DNA from: an uncultured Candidatus Poseidoniales archaeon
GTDB taxonomy: Archaea; Thermoplasmatota; Poseidoniia; Poseidoniales; Poseidoniaceae
NCBI GenBank assembly: GCA_905182715.1
Contig: CAJJCP010000034.1
Span: 1 to 36,775, forward strand
Direction: 5' to 3'
Length of the DNA stretch: 36,775 nt
Within the stretch, counting starts at the first letter, position 1; each line of letters begins with the position of its first letter. Below, piece after piece: positions 26,731-34,673 of this stretch. The notes beneath the pieces are model-generated. The model was not told the origin of the DNA and made no database searches. It saw only the letters and a program-made list of their open reading frames with translations. The position numbers were made by a program, and so were the translations under genes.

Positions 26731-27813
26731 ATGCGCGGTGATGGAGTTTGTTGTCTGAAAAGAGACGACAATGCTCTCACTGCTGTGATTGAATTCTTAT
26801 CGGCCTTTGCATTATTTCTCATGATTCTTACTGCTTTTTTGTCACTTGCCCAACTTCAAATGGGCTCCAATGACCCGAATGTAGACCGAATTGACCGTTC
26901 AGCAGTTCAAGGCTTAGACCGATTGACATCAGACGAAGGTTGGTTTGTTCCAATGGGTTCGGATGGGTTAGATTACGCTAATTCGACCTCTGAATGGCAC
27001 CTTCTTGATGCGGTCGAATTGGATAATGGCCGTGTACAAACAGGATTGGTAAAAGACGGAGTTCTTGATCACCAACGCATCGAAGCACTCCGGAATGTTT
27101 CCGAAGAAAACATGGCGATAGGTCTCGGTCTCGATGTCGGCTATACGTTGTTTTTATCGATTGAAATTATTGAATCAAACGCCTCTTCTCGGGTTGGTGT
27201 GAAATTGTTTTCTGGAGGTACGGAGCGCTCAACAGCATATTCTTCCTCAACCGCTAATCGGCAATTCGCTCAAGATGGAGAACTTCTCCAAGTTGTGCTT
27301 GAAGTTCATAAAGGTGGAAAGAAGAATAATGATCTCCATTTGACCGAGATTATGATTCGTCCAATCTCCTCAGGTCCTGAATGGATTGAAATCTATAATC
27401 CGAATGACTTCGCACTTGCTTTACGTGGTTGGTCTTTGAATCACACCTCCACTTCGAGTGCGAGTAATCTGTTATTCAAAGAAGGAGTAATCTCGGGCCA
27501 TTCGGTTCTTCTCTTGACCGGCGATGCCAGTTCTCAAGCATCAGGAAACGCTTCTCAAGTCCTTGATCTATCCCAGGAGTCTTTCCTTGGTGTTGGTTCA
27601 ATCAATCTTCTTGCGGATGGGCGTGGTGTTCTCTCACTTCGTTATACGCAGCTTGACGAGGCACAACCGTACGAGATCATGAGTGTTGAGTGGGGGGGTG
27701 ACACCGGTTTGTTCACTTCTTTGGGTCAATCGCTTGGTGCTGAACGTAATGTAGGCGGTTATGGTGCGAATTGGAGTACTCAACAAACACCTACGCCCGG
27801 AGACTATCTCTGA
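26731..27813 (+). CDS. Pilin-like N-terminus with C-terminal lamin-tail domain
   Basis: 360 residues. A short basic leader (LKRDDNA) precedes a hydrophobic segment at about residues 16-40 (LTAVIEFLSAFALFLMILTAFLSLAQLQ). This resembles the N-terminus of archaeal type IV pilins, in which the leader is cut by a prepilin peptidase, and the AVIEF core is typical. The middle has a beta-rich region, and the C-terminus (about 205-360) matches the lamin-tail domain: LHLTEIMIRP, GPEWIEIYNPND, LRGWSLNHT, SGHSVLLLTGD and a final TQQTPTPGDYL. This domain is common on secreted archaeal proteins. No ribosome site precedes ATG 26731. It lies 75 bases upstream of three KaiC-like genes. A surface or pilus-tip role is inferred; the pilin assignment is from the N-terminus only. 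Confidence 0.62.
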   Translation: MRGDGVCCLKRDDNALTAVIEFLSAFALFLMILTAFLSLAQLQMGSNDPNVDRIDRSAVQGLDRLTSDEGWFVPMGSDGLDYANSTSEWHLLDAVELDNGRVQTGLVKDGVLDHQRIEALRNVSEENMAIGLGLDVGYTLFLSIEIIESNASSRVGVKLFSGGTERSTAYSSSTANRQFAQDGELLQVVLEVHKGGKKNNDLHLTEIMIRPISSGPEWIEIYNPNDFALALRGWSLNHTSTSSASNLLFKEGVISGHSVLLLTGDASSQASGNASQVLDLSQESFLGVGSINLLADGRGVLSLRYTQLDEAQPYEIMSVEWGGDTGLFTSLGQSLGAERNVGGYGANWSTQQTPTPGDYL

Positions 27814-27888
27814 GGCAACCGTTCATGATTCGGACTCCATTTAGCGGATGCTTCATCTACCTATGGCCGCTGGTCTGTACAGATTCCC

Positions 27889-28677
27889 ATGCAGTCAACT
27901 TCAGTTTACACCCGTGACCGTTGCGTAACGGGTATCCATGGATTGGATGAAATCCTTCGCGGAGGTATCCCCCATGGTTCAACTGTACTTGCCGCTGGAA
28001 CCTGTGGTTCAGGGAAAACAACACTTGCAATGGAATTCTTAGTCCGAGGGGCTTTGGCCGAATTCCCAGAATCATGCGCACACTTTACAGCAACAGAACC
28101 TTCGATCAAATTACTTGAAAATATCCGGCAATATGCATTTTTCGATATGAAAATGGTCGATTCAGGTAAAATCAATGTTTTTGACATGGACGTCTTGTAC
28201 TCATGGCTTGGACTTGACAAAGCATCGTTTGACCTCGATGACGTCCACGCTCTCATTAAAGCGATTATTAACATCGTTCACGAAATCGGTGCAACTCGTT
28301 TGGTGATTGATTCAGTTACGACCTTGTGTTACAAAATCAAATCCGAACAGCTTATCCGGGATTTCCTCTTTACTCTTGGGAAGAAATTGGCATCACTCGG
28401 TTGCACAACTATTCTAATCTCTGAAATTACATCGGCAACAGAAAATGCCCATTGGTCTTCTTTTGGTGTTGAAGAAGCGATTGCAGATGGCATTATCGTC
28501 ATGGGGGATGTAGAGCGAATGGGCCACCTTCTCAGATTCTTGCAAGTCGTTAAAATGCGTGGAACAGCTCACAGTCGTGCTAAACACGCTATTGAATTGA
28601 CTCCATTGGGCGTTATGCTCACTCCTATGCTCAAGTGGGGCGCTCAACACGATAAGACCAATAAAGTGGGGAACTGA
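27889..28677 (+). CDS. KaiC-like RecA-fold ATPase with intact P-loop
   Basis: Single-domain KaiC/RadA-superfamily ATPase, 262 residues. Starts with the family phrase TGIHGLDEILRGGIPHGS. Walker A is GTCGSGKTT at 37-45 and Walker B ends at D141 in TRLVIDSVTTL. A glutamate near 70 (TATEPS) stands where KaiC has its catalytic pair, so the pair is incomplete. Domains of this type act as nucleotide-dependent switches, for example in signalling, gas-vesicle regulation and archaellum control (ArlH). ATG 27889 has no ribosome site. The next gene starts three bases after the stop. It is the only member of the three consecutive KaiC-fold genes that keeps a usable P-loop, so it is the likely ATP hydrolase of the set (inference). 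Confidence 0.85.
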   Translation: MQSTSVYTRDRCVTGIHGLDEILRGGIPHGSTVLAAGTCGSGKTTLAMEFLVRGALAEFPESCAHFTATEPSIKLLENIRQYAFFDMKMVDSGKINVFDMDVLYSWLGLDKASFDLDDVHALIKAIINIVHEIGATRLVIDSVTTLCYKIKSEQLIRDFLFTLGKKLASLGCTTILISEITSATENAHWSSFGVEEAIADGIIVMGDVERMGHLLRFLQVVKMRGTAHSRAKHAIELTPLGVMLTPMLKWGAQHDKTNKVGN

Positions 28678-28680
28678 TAC

Positions 28681-29286
28681 ATGTATTCTAACATTGTACT
28701 TGACGACCGGATTGCTGAACAACTTGCTGTTGATATCAGTCTTAGTAGTGCTATTCAAGTTCGATTCGGTAATTCGAACGCTTTCAATGTGACCGCCAGT
28801 ACTCTGATTCCGTTAATGCGAGACCACGATATGGGTGGTGTGTACATTTGTGCAAGCGTTGGTGCAGTAGAACGTATTGAAGAATTCAAGGCCATTGGAC
28901 TTTCAGATGAAGATATTTCACGAATTCAATTTATTGATTTGGTTTCTTCAGGAATTTTGGGTGGCACTGATGTCGCCTACACCAATATTCATTTTGTTGA
29001 CAGCCCAATTATGCTCGAATCAGTTCTTCTTCGAACCTTGTATATTCTCCGCATGACGACATCTGTACGCAATTTCGTATTTTTGGACAGCGTCAATGCC
29101 TTAGCCATCTACAATGACGAACGCATGCTTGCTGAGTACCTTCACACTTTCATCAATACCTTCCGTCAGAGAGAAGTTCTCTCAGTCATTCTGAATGTAC
29201 CTGACCAAACACCTCCTTTGGTTCTCTCCAATCTCGATTTATACTGTACCGACTTGATCGACAGAGGGCAAGTTCTCATTAATTGA
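28681..29286 (+). CDS. Degenerate KaiC/RecA-fold protein without P-loop
   Basis: 201 residues, weakly similar to its KaiC-like neighbours. The core beta-alpha pattern is kept: GGVYICASVGAVERIEEF, a strand ending in a Walker-B-like aspartate (NFVFLDSVNALAIYND), then RQREVLSVILNVPD. No Walker A is present; the N-terminus goes straight from LSSAIQVRFGNSNAF to LIPLMRDHD. It therefore probably does not hydrolyse ATP. It starts three bases after the preceding gene's stop, and the following gene begins 12 bases after its stop, so the three are one operon. A regulatory or scaffold partner of the active ATPase is the best guess. Family name not recognised. Confidence 0.65.
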   Translation: MYSNIVLDDRIAEQLAVDISLSSAIQVRFGNSNAFNVTASTLIPLMRDHDMGGVYICASVGAVERIEEFKAIGLSDEDISRIQFIDLVSSGILGGTDVAYTNIHFVDSPIMLESVLLRTLYILRMTTSVRNFVFLDSVNALAIYNDERMLAEYLHTFINTFRQREVLSVILNVPDQTPPLVLSNLDLYCTDLIDRGQVLIN

Positions 29287-29297
29287 GGTGTTTTACT

Positions 29298-30101
29298 ATG
29301 GCGCGAAAAATTGATTTTGACCCGGAAGATGAAGAATTCTTTGGAAAAGTAGGTTCGTTTGGCGTTCCGAAATTCGACAATGAAATGCACGGTGGTGTGC
29401 CACGTGGTTTCATCATGGTTGCTTTTACAGATACGGGTTCTGGAAGTGAGTTATTTGCGAAGCAATTTACCTCACCTGCTGAAGAATCCGATAATACGCT
29501 CTACATTTCAACCAATGAAGGTCAACAAGAAATTATTCGTATTTTCCAAAAGTACGATTGGCCGCTTGACATCAGTGTTCGAACCATAGGTGAAGAATAC
29601 AATTCGACTGTTTTGGAACGTGAACTTTTAGCCAGTCGTTACCGATTAGAAGGTTTCCGACTCGATGATATCCGACGACTTGCCCAAACTCGGTTCGTAG
29701 ACGATAATACGCAAGATTATTTGACAGAAGTCACCAATGAAGTCATGGCTTTAGGTCCTTATTTCAGAGCGGTTATTGACAGCCTTGATTTCTTTTTACA
29801 AAGAGAAGATCCTGCTCGTGTTATTGCAATGGTGCGTATGCTTCAAGCCCACGCTCAATTGAATCGAGGATTGATACTCATTTCGGTCTCGACCCACGGT
29901 TTGGACCCACTTGTAAAGCAAGAGTTGTCCTCAATCGCTGATATGGTTCTCTCTTTCCAAGTGCGAACCATCGGTACAGACTTTGAAACTTCAATGATTG
30001 TCTCAAAGTTCCGAAACGCTCCTGAAAATTTGAAAGTTCTCGTATTCCGTGTGACTCCAGAAGAAGGAATCACTCCAGAAACAGTTGAACGTATCGCTTG
30101 A
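29298..30101 (+). CDS. Degenerate KaiC-like ATPase, broken P-loop
   Basis: 267 residues from ATG 29298, which follows TTGAGGTG at good spacing; GTG 29283 overlapping the previous gene is less likely. It opens with a KaiC-type phrase, GVPKFDNEMHGGVPRGF. The P-loop position reads TDTGSGSE (44-51), where the invariant Lys and Ser/Thr are replaced by Ser and Glu. The Walker B strand survives (YFRAVIDSLDFFL). A C-terminal strand typical of the family follows (MVLSFQVR). ATP binding may be lost or altered. It completes the operon with the active KaiC-like ATPase and the P-loop-free protein. Pseudoenzyme subunit is the likely role; signal and output are not visible. Confidence 0.75.
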   Translation: MARKIDFDPEDEEFFGKVGSFGVPKFDNEMHGGVPRGFIMVAFTDTGSGSELFAKQFTSPAEESDNTLYISTNEGQQEIIRIFQKYDWPLDISVRTIGEEYNSTVLERELLASRYRLEGFRLDDIRRLAQTRFVDDNTQDYLTEVTNEVMALGPYFRAVIDSLDFFLQREDPARVIAMVRMLQAHAQLNRGLILISVSTHGLDPLVKQELSSIADMVLSFQVRTIGTDFETSMIVSKFRNAPENLKVLVFRVTPEEGITPETVERIA

Positions 30102-30188
30102 AGTACAGAATTGTTCGGGTTCCAACCCGAAGCATTGCCTGGTGCTTTTTGGCGACATCTCCAAAGAGGTCGGGTGTACCGAACCATC

Positions 30189-30938
30189 ATGGGCGACCGA
30201 GCGGCAACTGGCGGTTTCGACCCTTCCGGCATCGATCTTGATGCATGGGAGAAATTGGAAGAACAGCTTGAAGAAACCATTCCAAACTATGACCGGGTCA
30301 ACCGTTTGATGACGTTTGGCCAGGATAAGCGTTGGCGGAGAAATGTTCGGAATCATGCTACAGCGGGGATGAAAATTCTCGAAGTGGGTTGCGGTCCGGG
30401 TTCATTTGCTGAAGATCTGATTGGACTCGATGTAACCTGTCTTGACCCTTCATCCGAGATGTTGAAAGTCGCAAAGAAGCGTGTTGACGCTGCTCGAGAA
30501 TCTCGTGGTGAGCAACCGGCACACTACATCGAAGCCATTGCCGAATCAATTCCTTGCGAAGACAATACTTTTGATATGGTCTTCTGTCTTTTTTCATTCC
30601 GTGATTTCCAAGATAAAAAGAAAGGACTGGGTGAGATTTACCGTGTTCTCAAACCTGGCGGTAGGCTCGTTATTTGCGATGCAGGAAAAGCCAATTGGGT
30701 GCATGGTCTAGGTGGCCGAATCTGGATGGCAACCGTCGTTCAATGGATTGCTCGCTATGTCACCAAAGAGAAAAATCATCCGTGGAAGGGTCTTGCAAAT
30801 ACGTACACTCAATACGGTACAAACGGGTACTATCGGGCCATGATGAAGGATGTTGGTTTCGATGACGTACAGGGCCGCTTATTATGGCCTTTTTTGATGT
30901 CAAGTCGGTTTCGAGCAACCAAGCCAGAGCAGGAATGA
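30189..30938 (+). CDS. MenG/UbiE-like SAM methyltransferase
   Basis: Class I SAM-dependent methyltransferase, 249 residues from ATG 30189. The family-specific N-terminal phrase YDRVNRLMTFGQDKRWRR is typical of demethylmenaquinone methyltransferases (MenG/UbiE). The SAM motif I is ILEVGCGPGSF, followed by the acidic DPSSEMLKVAKKR. Motifs II and III are PCEDNTFDMVFCLFSFRDF and YRVLKPGGRLVICD. Start uncertain: GTG 30174 lies just after GAGGT, and TTG 30111 opens the frame. It lies between the KaiC-like operon and the ATP synthase genes. If it methylates menaquinone it links to the respiratory chain implied by the heme A genes, but the substrate is inferred. Confidence 0.82.
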   Translation: MGDRAATGGFDPSGIDLDAWEKLEEQLEETIPNYDRVNRLMTFGQDKRWRRNVRNHATAGMKILEVGCGPGSFAEDLIGLDVTCLDPSSEMLKVAKKRVDAARESRGEQPAHYIEAIAESIPCEDNTFDMVFCLFSFRDFQDKKKGLGEIYRVLKPGGRLVICDAGKANWVHGLGGRIWMATVVQWIARYVTKEKNHPWKGLANTYTQYGTNGYYRAMMKDVGFDDVQGRLLWPFLMSSRFRATKPEQE

Positions 30939-31030
30939 AACAACTTTACGGTTGGAAAACTCCATACTTTCCGCCCATTAGCCTCATAAACCCCTTCCGA
31001 TTCACCGAACCACTGGTGGTTTACTTGGGT

Positions 31031-31342
31031 ATGAAAGATGTTCTCCGAAAAATCAAAGAGGCCGAGCAGTCTGCCGAAAAGCGACTTTCTTCTGCTCAAA
31101 CTGAGTCGAGTAAAATTACTGGTGACGCACGAAGAGAAGCATCAGCACTTGTCACCGGTGCTACCGAAGACTCTGTGAGCGAAACTCAAACCGCTCTCGA
31201 CGCTGCCCGAAGCAAGGCAGGCAAAGAAGCAGATAGCGTTCAAAAAGAAGGTGCTTCGGTTGTTGACAAAATTCAATCCTCTGCATCGAGTCGAAAGGAA
31301 AAAGCAGTCAAGAACCTTCTTGACGCAGTTACTTCACAATGA
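31031..31342 (+). CDS. atpH: A-type ATP synthase subunit H (peripheral stalk)
   Basis: 103 residues, almost entirely a charged coiled coil (DVLRKIKEAEQSAEKRL onward), typical of the archaeal peripheral-stalk subunit H that pairs with subunit E to hold the catalytic head against rotation. ATG 31031 is chosen because the family begins here; the upstream open frame overlaps the methyltransferase gene. First gene of the ATP synthase operon, nine bases before subunit I. A TATA-like CTCATAAAC near 30982-30990 would start the transcript around 31010, close to the ATG. Confidence 0.82.
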   Translation: MKDVLRKIKEAEQSAEKRLSSAQTESSKITGDARREASALVTGATEDSVSETQTALDAARSKAGKEADSVQKEGASVVDKIQSSASSRKEKAVKNLLDAVTSQ

Positions 31343-31351
31343 GGCGATATC

Positions 31352-33697
31352 ATGTTTGCTACTTCTGAGATGTCCCGTCTTACAGTAGCAGCTCCTGTCG
31401 GTAAGATGGAAGAGATTCTCCGCCTCTGTAGCGAACTTTCATGTGTTCACATAGAAGAATACGGTCGCTTTGAAGACGGAATTGGTGTTGGGGCATCAAT
31501 GGATTCTGATGAGGCAAATGCCATTAGCAACTTGTTAGTGAAGGTTCAAGCAGTTTCTTCTTCAGTTCAAGCATCCAACATTGATGGTCCAGTTCCACAT
31601 GCTGACGCGGTCAAAATGGTTGCCTCTTTCGAAGAGAAGGTCGTTGCAGCATTGGCATACATCGATACCATCCGTGACGCCCAATCCACAATCGCTACCT
31701 CTCAAGAGCAATACCATGTTCTCAATCGTTTGGCTCCTCTTGACCTTCCGCTCGAATTGATGGGTGGATTTGAAGGCATTGAAGTGTTTGTAGGAGAGGC
31801 ACGAAGCACCTCGAAAGCATCAGAAATCTTTTCAGACATACTCTCAGAGATTGAGTTGCATGCTGCTGGCGGCCTGATCGCAGTCGCATGCCGTTCTGCA
31901 CATTCCGCTGAAGTTCAAATCTGCATGGCAGAGTTGGGTTCCAAACCTGTTCAAATCCCATCTGGAGAAGGTTCACCTGCAGAGAAGGCAAAAGCTCTTC
32001 TTACAGAAATCGAACGTTTAGAATCAAAAGTTGTGAGTACACAAGAAGATCTTGACGCTTGGACTCTCCGTAACGGGCGTAACCTTGTCACTGCTGAGGA
32101 ACATCTCGTGCGGGAAATGGCAATCTATACCGCCCCAACACTGGTTGCAGTGAGCAACCAAGCATTTGCTTTGGATGGTTGGGTTCCAGCCGACCAGGCA
32201 GATTATGTCGAAAGCCGATTGTCCAAGATTGCTTCTCACGTTAGCATTGAGGCCTATGTCGGTGGGCATCATCACGAACACCATGATGAACCAGCATCTG
32301 CTGACTTAGAAGAACTCATTATGCTCTCAAATTATCTTGTCAAGACCAATCAATCAATTTTCCAATTCTTCAAGGCCATTGATTTGGATGATTCAGGCCT
32401 CATTGATGGCTATGAATTCCAAAATGCTCTGAAAACTGCAGATGTTGCCAACCTCCCTCCATGGGAAATGGGTAAACTCATGTCAGCAGTTGACCTCGAT
32501 GGTGATGGAAAAATCAATTTGCCTGAATTGGACATCACACTCACTCGTATTCGAAACACTCCGACCCATGATGACGGCCACTACGATGTCGAGCCCCCGA
32601 TTCAATTCACCAACGGCTCAACTTCAGAACCGTTTGAACTGATGGTCGATTTAGTTGGCCGTCCTAAGTACGGAACGTTCGACCCAACGATGCTTATGAT
32701 GATGACTTTCCCATTCATCTATGGAATGATTTTGGGCGATTGGGGCTATGGAATCGTCCTTCTACTTCTGGGTGCATGGCTTGGAAGCAAAGCCTTCGCC
32801 GTTGATCCAATGGCGCAAAAAGGAATCACAATTCTCCGATGGATGGGCGTTTGGTGTATTATTTGGGGCATTATATTCGCAGAAGGCTTTGGCTTTGTAT
32901 GGGATAATACCGGTCAAATGGGAAGCAACTCTCCTTTCAATGGATTTTATGAATGGACCTATGCGAATATCCACGTCCCAGGAGCAATGGCCGACCTCTT
33001 GAACCTCGGAGGCCTCCACATGCCGTTCCACCGAGCATCGGAAGGTCACGGATTGCAAGAATACGTGATTCTCTCCATTTACTTGGGTGCTATTCACATC
33101 TTCCTTGGATTCATGCTTGGACTTATCAATGTCTTCAAGGCACACGGTGCAGCAGCAGCATTCTTCGAAAAGGGTTCTTGGATTCTTATTCTCATCGGCG
33201 GTTTCATGCAATGCCGAAACATGGTTTCAGGCTACAATGATCTGTTTGAATTCCAAATCTGGACCGTCTTACTTATTGTTGGTATCATCAGCCTCATCAT
33301 TGGTTTGGCAGTGTTCGAGAAATTCGGATGGGCTGGCGGCCTCATTATGGGTCCGATCGAAACCTTCGGTCTTCTCGCAAACACACTCTCTTATCTGCGA
33401 ATTATGGCAGTTGGTGTTGCAGGCGTTAAGATTGCAGAAGTGTCCATCACTATGGGCTTTGAGCCGATGATGAACTCATTTACCAGTGGCGGAATTATGG
33501 GGATCCTTGTCGGTCTCCTTTGCTTTGTCTTGTTCATCGGCATCCAAGTCTTTGCCATCGCTTTGGGAATCCTTTCCCCTACCATTCACGCTGCCCGTCT
33601 CCACTTTGTGGAATGGATGGGCAAATTCTACGACGGGTCCGGCCGTGCTTTTGCACCGCTCGGTGGCCGTAATCTCCATGTGGAGAATAAATCATAG
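31352..33697 (+). CDS. atpI: A-type ATP synthase subunit I (a) with an EF-hand pair inserted
   Basis: Stator subunit with the ion half-channels. The N-terminal cytosolic domain (1 to about 300) has the usual long coiled coils. The membrane domain starts near 425 with EPFELMVDLVGRPKYGTFDPT, then FIYGMILGDWGYG and about seven helices. The essential arginine is R683 in LSYLRIMAVGVA. The length of 781 exceeds the usual ~650-700. The excess contains a His-rich stretch (GGHHHEHHDEP, 304-314) and two canonical EF-hand loops, at 344-355 (D344, D346, S348, G349, E355) and 381-392 (D381, D383, D385, G386, E392). The insertion sits between the cytosolic and membrane domains, on the stator. The frame is continuous through it with no sign of a chimera. 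Calcium regulation of ATP synthesis is inferred. ATG 31352 overlaps GAGGCGAT at good spacing. Confidence 0.95.
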   Translation: MFATSEMSRLTVAAPVGKMEEILRLCSELSCVHIEEYGRFEDGIGVGASMDSDEANAISNLLVKVQAVSSSVQASNIDGPVPHADAVKMVASFEEKVVAALAYIDTIRDAQSTIATSQEQYHVLNRLAPLDLPLELMGGFEGIEVFVGEARSTSKASEIFSDILSEIELHAAGGLIAVACRSAHSAEVQICMAELGSKPVQIPSGEGSPAEKAKALLTEIERLESKVVSTQEDLDAWTLRNGRNLVTAEEHLVREMAIYTAPTLVAVSNQAFALDGWVPADQADYVESRLSKIASHVSIEAYVGGHHHEHHDEPASADLEELIMLSNYLVKTNQSIFQFFKAIDLDDSGLIDGYEFQNALKTADVANLPPWEMGKLMSAVDLDGDGKINLPELDITLTRIRNTPTHDDGHYDVEPPIQFTNGSTSEPFELMVDLVGRPKYGTFDPTMLMMMTFPFIYGMILGDWGYGIVLLLLGAWLGSKAFAVDPMAQKGITILRWMGVWCIIWGIIFAEGFGFVWDNTGQMGSNSPFNGFYEWTYANIHVPGAMADLLNLGGLHMPFHRASEGHGLQEYVILSIYLGAIHIFLGFMLGLINVFKAHGAAAAFFEKGSWILILIGGFMQCRNMVSGYNDLFEFQIWTVLLIVGIISLIIGLAVFEKFGWAGGLIMGPIETFGLLANTLSYLRIMAVGVAGVKIAEVSITMGFEPMMNSFTSGGIMGILVGLLCFVLFIGIQVFAIALGILSPTIHAARLHFVEWMGKFYDGSGRAFAPLGGRNLHVENKS

Positions 33698-33727
33698 TCC
33701 AACGGACAAAAAACGGAGGTAGTAAAT

Positions 33728-34039
33728 ATGAACGTAAATACCCTAAAAATGAGCCTAAGAACACTGATCCTTTTGGCAGCCATCACCATGGTTGCTCAAG
33801 GTGTCGCAGCAGCTGAAGACGCAGAACTCACTCAATCCGACGGATCGGGATACTCTGCTATCGGTGCTGGAATTGCCCTAGGACTTGCAGCAATTGGTGC
33901 AGGTCTCTCTCAAGCAGCCATTGGCAGCGCAGCTGTCGGTATGCTTGCAGAAGATGGAAGCAAGTTCGGTGTCGCACTTATTTTCACTGCTTTGCCAGAA
34001 TCCATCGTGATTCTCGGTGCTTTGCCTCTCTTCCTTTGA
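33728..34039 (+). CDS. atpK: A-type ATP synthase subunit K (c ring proteolipid)
   Basis: 103 residues: an N-terminal signal-like hydrophobic stretch (about 10-29, ending in AAAE), then the two-helix hairpin of the rotor ring. Helix 1 (about 42-72) contains Q62 in GAGLSQAAIG. Helix 2 (about 80-103) contains the ion-carrying E91 in ALPESIVILG. The combination of Q62 in helix 1 and E91-S92 in helix 2 resembles Na+-binding c subunits, so sodium coupling is possible; proton coupling cannot be excluded. A clear GGAGGT site (33715-33720) precedes ATG 33728. Single hairpin, not the duplicated eukaryotic form. Confidence 0.93.
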   Translation: MNVNTLKMSLRTLILLAAITMVAQGVAAAEDAELTQSDGSGYSAIGAGIALGLAAIGAGLSQAAIGSAAVGMLAEDGSKFGVALIFTALPESIVILGALPLFL

Positions 34040-34102
34040 GGAAGAAGACAAACATTCTGGGGCAACTCAGTAAAGTGAAAAAAAACACAAAGAGGAATAT
34101 AT

Positions 34103-34666
34103 ATGACGCTTGAAACACTCGCAAAAGATATCGCTAAATCTGCTGAGGCTGAAGCCTCGGCTATGGTCAAAGCGGCTAATGAAGAGGCAAAGGCAATACT
34201 TGCTGAAGCCAATACAAAGGCCGATACCATTCGCTCGGAAGCATCTGCTCGTACAGAACGTGAAGCAACTCAAATTGCCCGTGAAGTCGTAGCCAGTGCT
34301 CGCCAAGCCAACCAAAAAGAAATTCTCGTTGCTCGACGCAAGGTTCTCGATGAGACCTTCCAATCGACCAGTGACGAACTTGGAAACCCGAAACTCTCAG
34401 GAAGAGCAAGTTTGCTCAAGTCTCTGATGGCAAAGGCTGACAAGATTGGTGGTAATGATTACACAATTCGACCTGTAGAACTTGACCGTAAGTCACTTTC
34501 AGAAATTGCTGGTAAGCGCACGATTGGTGAACCAATCGTTGGGCTCGGTGGCTTTGTTCTTGAATCGCCAGATGGCTCAGTGTCCTATGATATGCGCTTT
34601 GATACCCTCCTTGAATCGACTTGGAGCGGAAAACTCGCTGAAATTAATTCAATACTTTTTGACTGA
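34103..34666 (+). CDS. atpE: A-type ATP synthase subunit E (peripheral stalk)
   Basis: 187 residues. The first ~100 form an Ala/Glu/Lys-rich coiled coil that pairs with subunit H. The C-terminal head (about 105-187) contacts the catalytic subunits and carries GEPIVGLGGFVLESPDGSVSYDMRFDTLLE, the family's best conserved part. Length typical. A good AGAGGA site precedes ATG 34103. Seven bases separate it from subunit C. Confidence 0.93.
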   Translation: MTLETLAKDIAKSAEAEASAMVKAANEEAKAILAEANTKADTIRSEASARTEREATQIAREVVASARQANQKEILVARRKVLDETFQSTSDELGNPKLSGRASLLKSLMAKADKIGGNDYTIRPVELDRKSLSEIAGKRTIGEPIVGLGGFVLESPDGSVSYDMRFDTLLESTWSGKLAEINSILFD

Positions 34667-34673
34667 GGGATAA

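Noticed and set aside
31008-31019. Small ACCAC/GTGGT inverted repeat before atpH
   Set aside because: Arms of five bases with a two-base loop are expected by chance.
32381-32527. EF-hand region of subunit I as an assembly chimera
   Set aside because: The frame is continuous, flanking family motifs are correctly ordered, and base composition matches the surroundings.
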